A stretch of 64,000 nt of DNA from Primula veris (taxonomy: Eukaryota; Streptophyta; Magnoliopsida; Ericales; Primulaceae), in contig OY821751.1 in assembly GCA_963682055.1 (NCBI GenBank), positions 1,984,001 to 2,048,000 on the forward strand, given 5' to 3'. A program made the position numbers and the translations under genes. This document shows, in pieces, positions 1 to 10,532 of the stretch (position 1 is its first letter; each line of letters opens with the position of its first letter). A model generated the notes under the pieces. It saw nothing but the letters and a program-made list of their open reading frames with translations, was not told the DNA's origin and did no database searches.

Positions 1-147
1 TTTTTAAATCTGATCATAAAATTTAACATTTGAACTATAGGATTAACTTTTGAAAATTTTCATTTCAATAATTTTGATACAAGTTATTGACCGGTCAAAA
101 TTGCACGTGCTTTCGTAGTGGACAATTAAATAGAAACGGAGAGAGTA
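1..147. mobile_element. Stowaway-like MITE, cut by window edge
   Basis: The right part of an element whose fuller copy lies at 46020-46257. Both share a stretch with the core GACCGGTCAAAATTGCACGT or close to it, and both end in an AATTAAATAGAAACGG-type terminus. The terminus reads on the other strand as a CTCTCCGTTTCTATTTAATTG motif close to the CTCCCTCCGT ends of plant Stowaway-like elements. The left end lies outside the window. Confidence 0.6.
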
Positions 148-1310
148 ACAGAATTCACCATTTTCAAATCTCATAACACCGAGCTAAGTGGTCCAGACCC
201 TGTTATCAGTGTTCGATCTCTGACGGTTGCGAAGCAAACTATCTCCAAAACAAGGGTTATTAATTATAATAAAAAAAAACTCATACCACCAAATAAAACC
301 ATAGCTATCAGCTATCATAGATGAAAAGAGCATGAAGAAACCAAACATAGTACTAAAAAACGGAAAAAATTCTAAGAGCAACCCATACATTAATGGGAAA
401 ATAATGAAAAACGGAAAAATTTGGGAAACGGAAAATGTTCTAGTTAAGTGTGTGAACCAAACACGCTACCAATTACAAAAGGTTTATACGTTTTTGTGCG
501 TTCGTTTCTTCCTTATTTTACCTTTTTGAAACCTCGGTTTCTTATTTTTTCTTTCGTTTACCTTATTCTCTATTTTTTCCCTTTTTGTTATATTTTGATC
601 AATTTTGACGTTTTTTTAACTCTCGAAAAAACCCGCATCAATAAAGGCTCGTGCAGTCACGTAAAAGAAATTCTTATTTTTTTTAGTTATTTAATCTTTT
701 ACGAATTTAATCTCGCGAACACAAAAATCTTGAAGCGGGTTTCAAATAAAATATCCAATTTTAGAAAATTTGTACTATCTATTCACATAGTTGTATTACT
801 ATAAGAATACTAGAAGATTGAGAAAAAAAGAGTGAATGATTAGGAACACCAAGATATAAAACGTTAAAATTAAGATTCCATGTAAAAAAGTAAAAGAATA
901 AGAAAAAAAAACATAGTTAAATTCCACCAACAACACAAGCAATTTCTTTTTTAAAGAAACAAGTTATAAAAAGAGAAAAAAAAATGAAGAGACAAGTAAT
1001 AGAAAAGAAAAAAAAATGAAGAAACAATTTAATAAAAAGTTGAAATTAAGAAACCATGTACATTTACTAAAAAAAAAATAAGAAACGAAAGTAAGAAAAA
1101 AAAAGGCATAAAACCCACCTCTCGAGAACACGCTACAATAAAGCTACATGCATTTAGATGCCCAATATTTAATTATTTAAAAACCAGTAATTATAGGCTA
1201 CGCACATACACTATACTACATATATAAATATGATCACGGACAAATGAATTTAAAATTTTTATAAAAATAAAATAAAAAATGATTGATAATCTGTTGTGGA
1301 ATGATGTGTT
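148..1310. other. intergenic, no gene seen
   Basis: AT-rich sequence with long A and T runs. Short open frames occur, but none has recognisable domains, a plausible codon pattern or splice partners. I see nothing I can name here. Confidence 0.6.
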
Positions 1311-1313
1311 ATA

Positions 1314-1506
1314 CACTATAAAAAAATACTCAAATAACGACGGGATTAGTGACGGTATTTTTAGTTACGAGCTTATTAGCGACGGTTTTTATGACGGCTT
1401 TGTGACAGTTTAGTCAATTTGCGACAGATTTGTGACAGTTTTTTAAATTAGCGACAGGCTTGTGACAGCTTTTGACTCTCACTAAATCAAACATTATCTT
1501 GTAGTG
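1314..1506. mobile_element. CACTA-type MITE, copy 1
   Basis: A 193-bp element that begins CACTATAAAA and ends TTGTAGTG, flanked on both sides by ATA (1311-1313 and 1507-1509), the 3-bp target duplication expected of CACTA transposons. The interior carries repeated GCGACGG, GTGACGG and GCGACAG/GTGACAG motifs, which look like CACTA subterminal repeats. It has no coding capacity. Five further copies lie in the window (28159, 32530, 33133, 41732, 47736). Confidence 0.85.
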
Positions 1507-1552
1507 ATACCAATATGTAAAATAGAAGTAGACGGTTTAATGATGTAAAATT

Positions 1553-2115
1553 AGGGCTGCAAATGAACCGAGCCGTTCATGAACAAGCTTGTGTTCGGCT
1601 TTTTAAAGGCTCGGCTCGTGTTCGTTCATTTGCTAATGAGCCGATCCTGAACAAAAATAACAAGGCTTGTGAACGGGCTCGGGATCGTTTAAAAGTTCGT
1701 TTAATTAATTTAAGAATATTTTTGCATACACATTTCTGCTTATATACATAAATTTATCAAATATAATATTGATACCCGCTAAATACTCTTCATCATATGT
1801 AGAAAATTTATCTTTTACAACTAAATCTAATTATAAATAAAACCCAGAATAACTAAATGTAGTACTGTTAATCTTGACATTAATTTTCGCTAAGTAAAAA
1901 ATATGGTTTAAGCGAAACGATGCTAAACTTGTTCAAAAACGTGTTCCGACAGTACTCGTGAACAGATTCGATTCGAGCTCATTTATAAACGAGCCGATCG
2001 GTTCGAGCTCGTTTATAAACGAACCGAGTCTGAACAAGTCTTTATAACTCCTTAATAAACGAGCCGAGATTGAACAAAACTAGTCTCGGGGCGGCTCATT
2101 TGCATCCCTCATGTA
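1553..2115. repeat. GAGCCG/GTTCG-rich dispersed repeat
   Basis: The two ends are inverted relative to each other: GGCTGCAAATGAACCGAGCC near the left end and GGCTCATTTGCATCCCT near the right. Both flanks are rich in cgagccg, gttcg and ataaacgagc words, with an AT-rich middle. This is the style of a repeat common in plant intergenic DNA. No target duplication is clear. Confidence 0.55.
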
Positions 2116-2235
2116 AAATAGATGATTATTTTAGATGAGTAGCAAGTCACACTCATAATAGTAGTATATCAAACTTGAAGGATTGAATTTCAATTTTCAC
2201 TTTTTGTGTGTGTTATTTTTTGTTACTAATATTAG

Positions 2236-2500
2236 GGTGTGCGAAAACCCGAAAAATACCGAAATCCAGAAACCGAAACTTTTTCGGTTCGGTTTTGTTT
2301 TACAATAAAAACAAACAAAAAAAAACTGAAAAACCGGAAAAATCCCGAAAAACCAAAAATAAAACCGAAAAATCCCAAAAAAATCCGAAACCGGATCGAA
2401 AAAACCCAGTTCGGTTCAAAAAATAAAAAGACCGAAACCGAAAAGAAAAATATGTTCGATTTCAGTTTTGACAAAAAAAACCGAGCCAAACCAACCATAA
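2236..2500 (-). repeat. CGGTT-rich dispersed repeat, copy 1
   Basis: Dense in CCGAAACCG and CCGAAAAA words. Read on the minus strand it shares an ordered core (ATATTTTTC..., then CTTTTTATTTTTTG, then AACC) with copies at 16207, 26740 and 47301, so it is a dispersed family and not just a local microsatellite. Open frames across it are low-complexity artefacts. Confidence 0.6.
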
Positions 2501-2560
2501 CTAACATTATCTAAACAATTAATTTAGACTCCAAACTCTCATTTCTCTATTTTCTCTTCA

Positions 2561-5500
2561 ATGGAAGCTTCACCACTGCCACGTCATCACCCCTCTCATC
2601 TCTTACTCTCAGAAAAAATAAAAGAAAATCTTTTCAAAAATGGCATAAAAAACCCACCTCCCAAATTAATCCACACCCTCATTAAAAAACAAACTCAAAA
2701 AAATCAACGCAAAATATCAAAAAAAAACTCAAAAAACATAACATTAACACCATCTCAAGAAATAGAGGTTTTTGAAGAAACCCATTTTCAAGCTATAAAA
2801 GCTGAGTTTAGAGAGATAATGGTTGGGAAACCATGGGAGAGAGGAGAGAGAGTGAAGATGAGAGAGGTTTTGGGTTCCGAGGGGGAGTACGGTGTTTCTG
2901 GGGGGTTAGAGAGGGAGCATTTGAGGGAGCTTGGTGGGTTTTTAGAGAGGGAGAGGGAGAAGTTTAAGTGGCTTTTGGATGATAAGGTGGAGGAGAGAGA
3001 GGAGGAAAGAGAGTGGGTGCCGAAGGAGAGGCGGGGCGGTGAGAGTGAGGCCATTCGCTTTCTTGTCGAAAAGTATGTTTTTTTTTGTTCTTGTGCGCTT
3101 GTTTTTTGTTGGTTTAAGATTGTCTGGTTTTAGTTTTTTAAGCTTTGTTTCATTTTTTTCCCCTTATCATAAGTTGGAATGAAATTTATTGGAGAGGAGA
3201 GTGAGTGGGTGCCGAAGGAGAGGCCGAAGCGGTTCGCTTTCTTGTCGAAAAGGTTTATTTTTTTTTTGAGTTTTCTAAAGCTACATTGGCTTTGTTTGGC
3301 ATTCAATGCTGAATTGTATTTTTTTACTTGTAAGTAGCGTAAGTAAATATGTTGATTGGATGAGAAAAGTATACTTATTTGTGTTACGGGGCGGTGAGAG
3401 CGAAGCCATTTGCTTTCTTGTCGAAAAGTTTGTTTTTTTGAACTTTTCAAAAGCTTATATTGGCCTTGTTTGACATTCAATGATTAATTGTACTTTTTAC
3501 TTATAAGTAGCGTAAGTAAATATGTATGGGTGACGCCGGAAAAGTATACTTCTTTGTGTTTTCGATACAGAAAAGTATACTTTCCATAGTTTTTCCCACA
3601 TAAGTATAATTTTCAACAATAAAGCACTACTACCAACTATTTGTGATACAAAGTAAGTGCCGAAGTAGAGGCGGGACTGTGTGACCGAAGCCATTTGCTT
3701 TCTTGTCGAAAAGTTCGGTTCTTTTGAACTTTCTAAAGTTGTTATTTTTCAGTTCTCTGTCTGTTGTTTGTTGGTTTAATGTTGTTTGGTTGGCTCCGTC
3801 TCTTGAATATATAATGAATCGATACGGAAAAGATAATACATCTTTGTTTCTTAAAAGTACAAAGAAAGTAGTATAAGACACGAGTTTTGTTGTGTTTGCA
3901 ATGGTTTAGAAATGTCTTATGAAATTTGTGAAGGTCTGATGGATAACATGAGTCTTTCTTGGATTTATTTTAAAATGTGCCTCAATTCAAAATTGCATAC
4001 TTCTAAGACAAAAAAAGTTAGGGACATATTCTTCAGACCTTTTCTTGCAGTGGCTTTAAAAACAACAACTAGAAAGCTGTTACGGAACCATGTCGAAAGT
4101 CAACACCCATTTTTACCAAATTTTTTTTGTCTTTCTTCACTTTTAGGCTGAGTAGCACGCAGCTTAATGTGAAGGACTATAAGTTCTCTAAAATGATGAA
4201 GCAATCAAAGTTAAGTTTCACCGAAAGTCAATTGCTTAAAATTGTTGGAAGACTTGGCGATATAGGACAATGGAAACATGCATTATCTGTTGTGGAGTGG
4301 GTCTACAGCTCCAAGGAACATCGAAATTTTAAAACCAGGTATAATTGTTTGTATAATGTGTATGTTTATAGTTGATTATGTTGAAATACCAAGCTTTATC
4401 TGATAAACTTATAGGTTATAGAATGGAAACTGAAGATGAAATCATATCTGTGGACTCCTATTAAGTCAACTTAATACTGTCATATTCATTTTAACTTAAC
4501 CTTACCATGATAGAATCTTGAAAGATGGTACCTTTCAATCATAGTCGGTATTTTATTCTTTGAATAATAATATCTTAACTTTCTCTATAATACATCATTT
4601 CTGAAAAATTTGATCTAATACTAATTGAATACTCTGCCTTCGAGGTATTGTATGCTTTCAGAAATATATTACTGTCCTGGCATGTTATATATTTAAGCAT
4701 TGTAAATCAAAGCCTCATTCAGACTGACAATAAACTTAAGCAAATTCAAAGCACTACTGTCTTTCAGTAATAGCCACACTTGTAATTCAAGATTTGGTAG
4801 AATTAGTTTAAGAAACATTGCTGATCCAAACATTGTTTAGCATTATACAGTTTCAGTTTTTCAAGTTTGATAATTTTCCAATATAAATTCAATTATGAGC
4901 ATTTGCATATCTAAACAATGGCAGTTAGCACTAAAATGTAAGTGTTTATTGATTCTCTGTGGTACAGGTTTGTATACACAAAACTTCTGGCAGTTCTTGG
5001 TAAAGCACGAAGGCCTCGTGAAGCTCTGCAAATATTCTATCTCATGGCTGTAATGATCATAAACTCGATGCTTTTATGTATACTTCTTGAATTTCTCATG
5101 ATATCTAAAACAATCTCATTTCATTTAGGAAGATGCCCATATATATCCTGATATGGCCGCATATCACAGTATTGCAGTTACACTTGGTCAGAACGGTTAC
5201 TTAAAGGAGTTGATAAAAATCATTGAGAGCATGAGCGAGAAACCCTCGAGAAGAACTCAAAATTACCGACACAAGAACTGGGATCCCACTCTTCAACCTG
5301 ATATGGTCGTCTTTAATGCCGTAAGAAGACTTTAACTTTTTTCTCTCTTATTTCTTTTGGGGGAAATTATAGATTGGTCCACTAACGTATCATCAGATTT
5401 TGATTGACACATTCGTATAAATTAGTAATTAGTACACTTGCGATTCATTTCTCAGCGGGTTTAGTACACTACATAGGAAACGACCACAGACTGGGGATTA

Positions 5501-8500
5501 AATTCAGAATAATGTGATAGAACTAGAATAGTGTAAACGTTTTAAAACAATGATAGAATACATATAACTTTTTTGCTCTCGTAACTATTCAGTACTCCAA
5601 CCTCTATTTTTTTCGATTTGATAAATTTGGCGTGATAAATGATAATCTTTGTAGATTGGTGTACAATATTATTTTTGGTGATACGTCAGGGTACAGAACT
5701 GTATTTAACCTAAAAAAATTTCATTGGGTGATTTGCGGAATCTTATTAATTCCATGTTTTTTTCTAAATCCAATGGGGCGTTTTAGGTGCTTAATGCTTG
5801 TGTTCCATCACGTCAGTGGAAAGGTGTGTCTTGGGTTTTTCAACAATTGAGGAAACACAGTCTAAAGCCCAATGGGCCAACTTATGGGCTAGCGATGGAG
5901 GTACTCCTCAGTCATTTTCAGTTTAAAAGATTATATTCTAATTGCACAATGAAAAACTTGTTGCTGATAAGAAACAATTGTTACTCGTTATTCCTTAGTA
6001 AGAATTTCATGAAAATTTTGCATGAGTCTGTTGATTGCTATTTAGGCTTGTCCAGTTGCAGCTTTTAAGCTCAGTTTTTTAAATATATTTTCTGCTTAAA
6101 AGTTAGTCTGTGTTTGGATGACCAGCTCAATAGGTAAGTTTTTTTTTTTGGTGTAAAAAAGGGATGCAGCGTACCTGACTCTGAGTCAAGGTGACTCAGA
6201 GTCCACAGCCATTGGATATTGCTACAGTTAAAATATGAAATGTACTGTAGCAATATCCAATGGCTGTGGACTCTGAGCCACTCTGACTCAGAGTCAGGTA
6301 CGCTGCTTCCGTGAAAAAGCTACAAGCTATAAGCTGGAGAACCCAGCTTTCTACACAACCTCAGGAAATCCAGCTTATTTACTTAAGAGCTCAATCAAGC
6401 AACCCCAAGAATTGGCTACAGGTCCATTCGCATATACGTATAGTATTCATGTTAGTTGACTGGAATTTGTTCAAATGTTGAAATCCCGCTGAGGGAACAC
6501 TATTGGGTATTTGTTGTTTTGCTTATATACCTATTTTGAATCTTCCTTCCTTCACGTCTCTAGTAGAATTCCCAAAAATATGTTATTTTATATTATGTAT
6601 ATTGTAAGAAAGCTTGCTATTTTCAAAAAGAAAAGAGTGCATATGTCATTAAATTCATTCACCATCCTTATTCGCATATATATTCAAGTCTCACAGGAGG
6701 TGTTTATTGGAAGGTAATGTTGCATTCTGGGAAATACGATCTTGTCCATGAATTCTTTGAAAAAATGAAACGAAGTGGGGAAGCTCCAAAAGCTCTTACA
6801 TACAAAGGTATCTTATAATAGTTACGCTATAGTAATTTATTGGTATGTCATATATTGCTTACTGCTTACCCAATATTTCTAGTACTTGTAAGTGCCTTTT
6901 GGCAAGAAGATAGAGTTGATGAAGCTGTTGAAGCAGTTAGAGATATGGAAAAAAGAGGAGTTGTTGGTAACGCTTCTGTATATTACGAATTAGCTTGTTG
7001 TCTTTGCAACAAAGGGCGATGGCAAGAAGCTATGATGGAGGTTGGTTATTTTTGGTTATATAAGCATAGGAGTAAGGTTTTAGATTACTTAATAGGTCAA
7101 ATCGATACCACTTAAAATTTGATACTTCTATTATGTCATTAGATGATCTACTGTACATATGCATAAACATAGAAAATGCACATATTGCTTACAGGGAAGT
7201 GGGTTCCAGAGGTATTTTTGAGATATCAAAGCAATTTATTAAAAGAAAGATTAGAGAATATGGGTGGATCCCGCTGCAACGTACATATTTGTGTGTACTT
7301 GTATGGATTTGTAGATAGCATTATTGCACAAAAATTGGCATGATTTGTTCTGTGGTATTTTTTTCAGTTCTAGTCAGCGTGGAACTTTTACAATTTACTG
7401 TCATGAAAAAGTGCTCGTCAATTTTGATTAAGCTTAGAACCACTAATGCTATATACATTTGATCTTTGTAGTCTGTTTAAAAAGCTCGCTTCAAATTACT
7501 AGACGCTCCTTTTTAACTTTTAGGCAAATAAAACGCGTTGCGAAATAGTTCAGAAAGCTTACGCTTCTTACCCTTTCTATGCTGAAAACCATTACGCTTG
7601 AGAGCTTGAGTGTGAAGCTCTTGCCTAAACATTTTACGACACTTTCGCATGTGAGAGCGTTGTGTATTTATGTGTACACAGATTGCTCAGGCGGTCATGG
7701 GCTCAACATGAAATTTGTAATAACCAAATTGATTTATGTAAAGAGAAATTAAATTTTTGTGTGGAGCCTATTGCCACTGTGGCAATATATATAATATGTA
7801 ATGTATATACAGTTCTTTCAAACTAGTGATATTAGGAGTGGTACAAGTTGTTTTATGGTATCTACTTCTTCTTGGCCTGGAAATTCTAATTAACTAGTAA
7901 AAAGATATAAGTTTTGCTCTATGACAGCTTCAAATTTCTTTTATCCTACCCGTGTCATCACGTCAGTCAATTCAGGGGTTTAGTTTTCTAATTCAACTTT
8001 TTATTCATTCCAAACACGTTTCCACAGGTTGAGAAGTTGAAAAGCCTCAAACTTTCAAAGCCTTTACAAGTTACTTTCACTGGTATGATAATGTCATCAC
8101 TGGATGGGGGGCACGTTCGTAGTTGCATATCCATCTTCGAACAAAGCAAAAACCACTGTGATATTGATATCGGTCTTATCAATGCGATGCTCAAAGTTTA
8201 TGGGAGCAACGATATGTTTTCAAAAGCCAAAGAGATGTTTGAAGTTACAAAAAGGTCGATAAATGATACTTATGGAAACATGAGTTCTGATCTTAACCCA
8301 GATGCATATACATATGTAATGATGCTAAAGGCCTCTGCAAGCGCTCAACAATGGGACTATTTTGAGTTTGTATATAGAGATATGGTGCTATCTGGCTATG
8401 TAATTAATCAAACTAAACATGGGTCACTGCTTGTTGAAGCATCTAAAGCTGGGAAGGTAAACACTTAAAATTTTATTTGAACGCTATTTTCCCAGAAATT

Positions 8501-9734
8501 AATTGATTCCACCGTCAGGAGACAACCTTTACTTTCAAGTGGTCATGGCCGTAGTAGGTGATAGAGCTGAATACTTTCCACACCCAGTTCTGGGGAATGC
8601 GTTATTTTGTACACTAGCGTATGGCAGATTGTGGTTTTATACACTATTTTGCTAAAAGTAGCAATTAATATCTACCTAATATTTATTTATTTATTTATTA
8701 CAGTATTTATTAATGTCCCATAGATTGGAGAACTAAAATAAAATAGATAAATACCATGGGGATAGAATAGTGTATACAAGGTAGTAACTATTAAGTGTTA
8801 TAATTGCTAGATCTTGTAGGTTGGTGTATAACATTCTTTTATCTTTTTATCCTTTTATCTATTTTTGTTCCTTCTGCCTTGCGTTTGTGGAGTTATATCT
8901 CAAAAAACTGTATGCATTGTCATAGAGAAGCACTTTCAGTTAACAATTTTCCGCTTCACCAAGTCTTTTTGTGTTTTCATATTGTAGTTGCTTTTGCTGG
9001 AACATGCATTTGATGTTATACTGGAAGCCGGTGAGATACCTCATCTATCCTTCTTCACCGAGTTGATATGCCAAGCAATGGTTCATCGTAATATTGAAAG
9101 AGGTTTAAGCTTAATAAAAGCCTTGGCTTATGCTCCGTCTCAAATAAGCGAAAAGCAGTGGTTAGACTTTTTTGAGAGGAATACTGACAGGATCAGCACT
9201 GAGATACTCTATGAACTTTTGGAATCCCTAAAAAAGAGCGAACTACCCAAAGAAGCCACTGTATCAAACCTGAGGAGATCACTGGTGTCGTATTGTAAAG
9301 CAGTACCAAATTCTGATGAAGATACGGATATGACTGGTACAATTGTAAATCCGTCGGAAACATTTCTCTGTGATTATCTTCATGACGAAGGCAGAAAAGA
9401 GTTGGCAAATGTTACTTATAGTGAGAGTGATAAGGAGCGTGATGCTCTTGCAACAATATCAAAATCTTTCGACCATGTCTGTGATGAAGAAAGAGAGGCA
9501 GTTAAAAAATGTACCGCATTGGAGAATATGGATTTCAGTAGTATATTTGGTGAGGGTGATAATGATAATGATGATGATTTTGATTATGTCGACTCGGATG
9601 ATGAAGAGATTAAAGATATGCAATTTGACATACGCGGTGTTACTAATGGAAGCAAGCAACCATCTGCAAATGAGATTTTGGAATCATGGAAGCAAAGTCG
9701 AGAAAAAGATGGTTCTTTTTCGAAATTTCAATAA
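2561..9734 (+). CDS. DG1: PPR protein, DG1 (DELAYED GREENING 1) type, plastid
   Basis: Exons: 2561-3072, 4147-4338, 4968-5049, 5129-5320, 5787-5900, 6714-6807, 6883-7040, 8028-8456, 8988-9734. All introns are GT-AG and all phases agree, giving 839 residues (Arabidopsis DG1 is about 800). Residues 1 to about 170 form a basic, probably plastid-targeting leader and a charged region. Helical PPR-type repeats follow to about residue 640; recognisable stretches are YPDMAAYHSIAVTLGQNG (exon 4), PNGPTYGLAMEV (exon 5) and VYYELACCLCNKGRW (exon 7). The C-terminus is highly acidic (DNDNDDDFDYVDSDDEE). In Arabidopsis DG1 is needed for early chloroplast development and is reported to work with sigma factor SIG6 in plastid transcription; that role here is inferred from homology. 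The exon 1 donor was chosen because GAA AA|GTATGT reads on into exon 2 as VEKLSSTQLN. The exon 6 acceptor has a poor pyrimidine tract. The start is the first ATG after a CT-rich leader. Confidence 0.9.
3193..3715 (+). repeat. degenerate duplicates of the end of DG1 exon 1
   Basis: The last ~70 bases of exon 1 (GTGCCGAAGGAGAGG ... TTTCTTGTCGAAAAG) recur three times inside intron 1: about 3193-3253, 3383-3430 and 3655-3715. Parts of the flanking intron recur too, such as the AAGTAGCGTAAGTAAATATG stretch near 3335 and 3507. Each copy carries indels that shift its frame, and copy 4 contains TAG. Only the first copy gives an in-frame, canonical donor. Confidence 0.85.
5360..5680. repeat. TACACCAACCTAC-type repeat in DG1 intron 4
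   Basis: The left edge (AATTATAGATTGGTCCACTA) and right edge (TTGTAGATTGGTGTACAATA) are in rough inverted orientation and resemble the ends of the clearer element at 23213-23617. Probably a decayed non-autonomous DNA element. Confidence 0.4.
6090..6415. repeat. GTTTGG/AAGCTGG repeat split by a hairpin MITE
   Basis: 6100-6150 (TGTTTGGATGACCAGCT) and 6311-6415 (CAAGCTATAAGCTGGAGA ... CAATCAAGCAACC) match the two parts of the element at 13763-14206 in DG1-NAGS order. The hairpin element at 6161-6311 sits between them, so it is nested inside an older repeat in DG1 intron 5. Confidence 0.5.
6161..6311. mobile_element. hairpin MITE, copy 1
   Basis: Two near-perfect inverted arms (about 6161-6225 and 6240-6311) with a ~15-base loop. 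The arms carry CAGCGTACCTGACTCTGAGT and CCACAGCCATTGGATATTGC, with their complements on the other side. A second member of the family is at 62880-63030. Non-coding, in DG1 intron 5. Confidence 0.85.
8597..8836. repeat. TACACCAACCTAC-type repeat in DG1 intron 8
   Basis: The right edge CTTGTAGGTTGGTGTATAAC is the terminus seen at 23588-23617. The left edge (TTTTGTACACTAGCGTATGG) is a weak inverted match. The interior is AT-rich. Likely a diverged copy of the same non-autonomous family. Confidence 0.45.
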
Positions 9735-10532
9735 CTTAGCTAGTATCAGTGCCTCTGTAATCTTTCGATAAACAATATCAGTGTAAATCTTGAGGTTACA
9801 TTTTCACAGTTATATGAAATACTTTATATAAAACAAGCAATCTTGGAAAAATGTAATCACAGGATCCACAGTTGCAATTGAGTCATGCTATCTAGATTGT
9901 TAAAAAAATGAAATTTAGCTGATGAGCTGATCTTATTCGGACTTATCAAGTCATAAGGATTTTGAGCATAATGTTGTCACAGTATCCACAGTCACCATTG
10001 AGTCATGCTCCCAATATTGTTAAAAAAAATATACTCGCGTTTGAGTATATTTCATCTCATTTTGCCAGGGGTTTGACTCGTTCAACAATTGATAAAAAAA
10101 AGGTGGTGGTATTATACTTGTTTATACACGTAAAAAAATGAGGCCATTAGCTACATACTTATAACTATAATTATAAATACATCAAAGTGAGATGGTTATG
10201 CGTATTCGTACTCTCTCTCCTGCTGAAAAAAAGAGAATACCCATGAGCCACATTGTACTTGTCGCGGAAACAAAAATAAACTGTAGGACATTACTGAATC
10301 TGTTCGATATAGATGAAAGCAAAAGAATTGCATAACTTGCTCTTCAACACTTCAAAACTAGGCTCAAGCCCATAGTTGTAGCAGCTGTTTGATAGATACA
10401 TAAATCTAGCTGATCCTTGCACATTATAATACATATTAATTAAACTCTAAATTATAATCAACTAAAACTTCTAAGCCGAATAGTAATTATCAAGGAGCGA
10501 GCAATAAACAATGTTTGTTCCAAATGCTCATT
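9735..10532. other. spacer between convergent DG1 and NAGS
   Basis: Contains both 3' untranslated regions. A ~57-bp unit is duplicated: 9858-9915 (CACAGGATCCACAGTTGCAA) and 9977-10033 (CACAGTATCCACAGTCACCA), each continuing into TTGAGTCATGCT and TTGTTAAAAAAA. No further gene is seen. Confidence 0.6.

Noticed and set aside
448..804. 118-residue frame near the left edge
   Set aside because: AT-rich, Phe/Ile/Leu-biased, no motif, no splice partner.
1553..2115. Possible protein gene from the frame at 1563-1751
   Set aside because: The frame is formed by gagccg/gttcg repeat words that read on both strands; it is a dispersed repeat.
2232..2514. Overlapping ~90-residue frames on both strands
   Set aside because: Both come from the CGGTT/AACCG repeat; composition is only Phe/Ser/Arg or Lys/Pro/Asn.
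7200..7318. Possible extra DG1 exon between exons 7 and 8
   Set aside because: Exon 7 joins exon 8 directly in phase and matches the expected family order; including this stretch would add sequence not expected in DG1.
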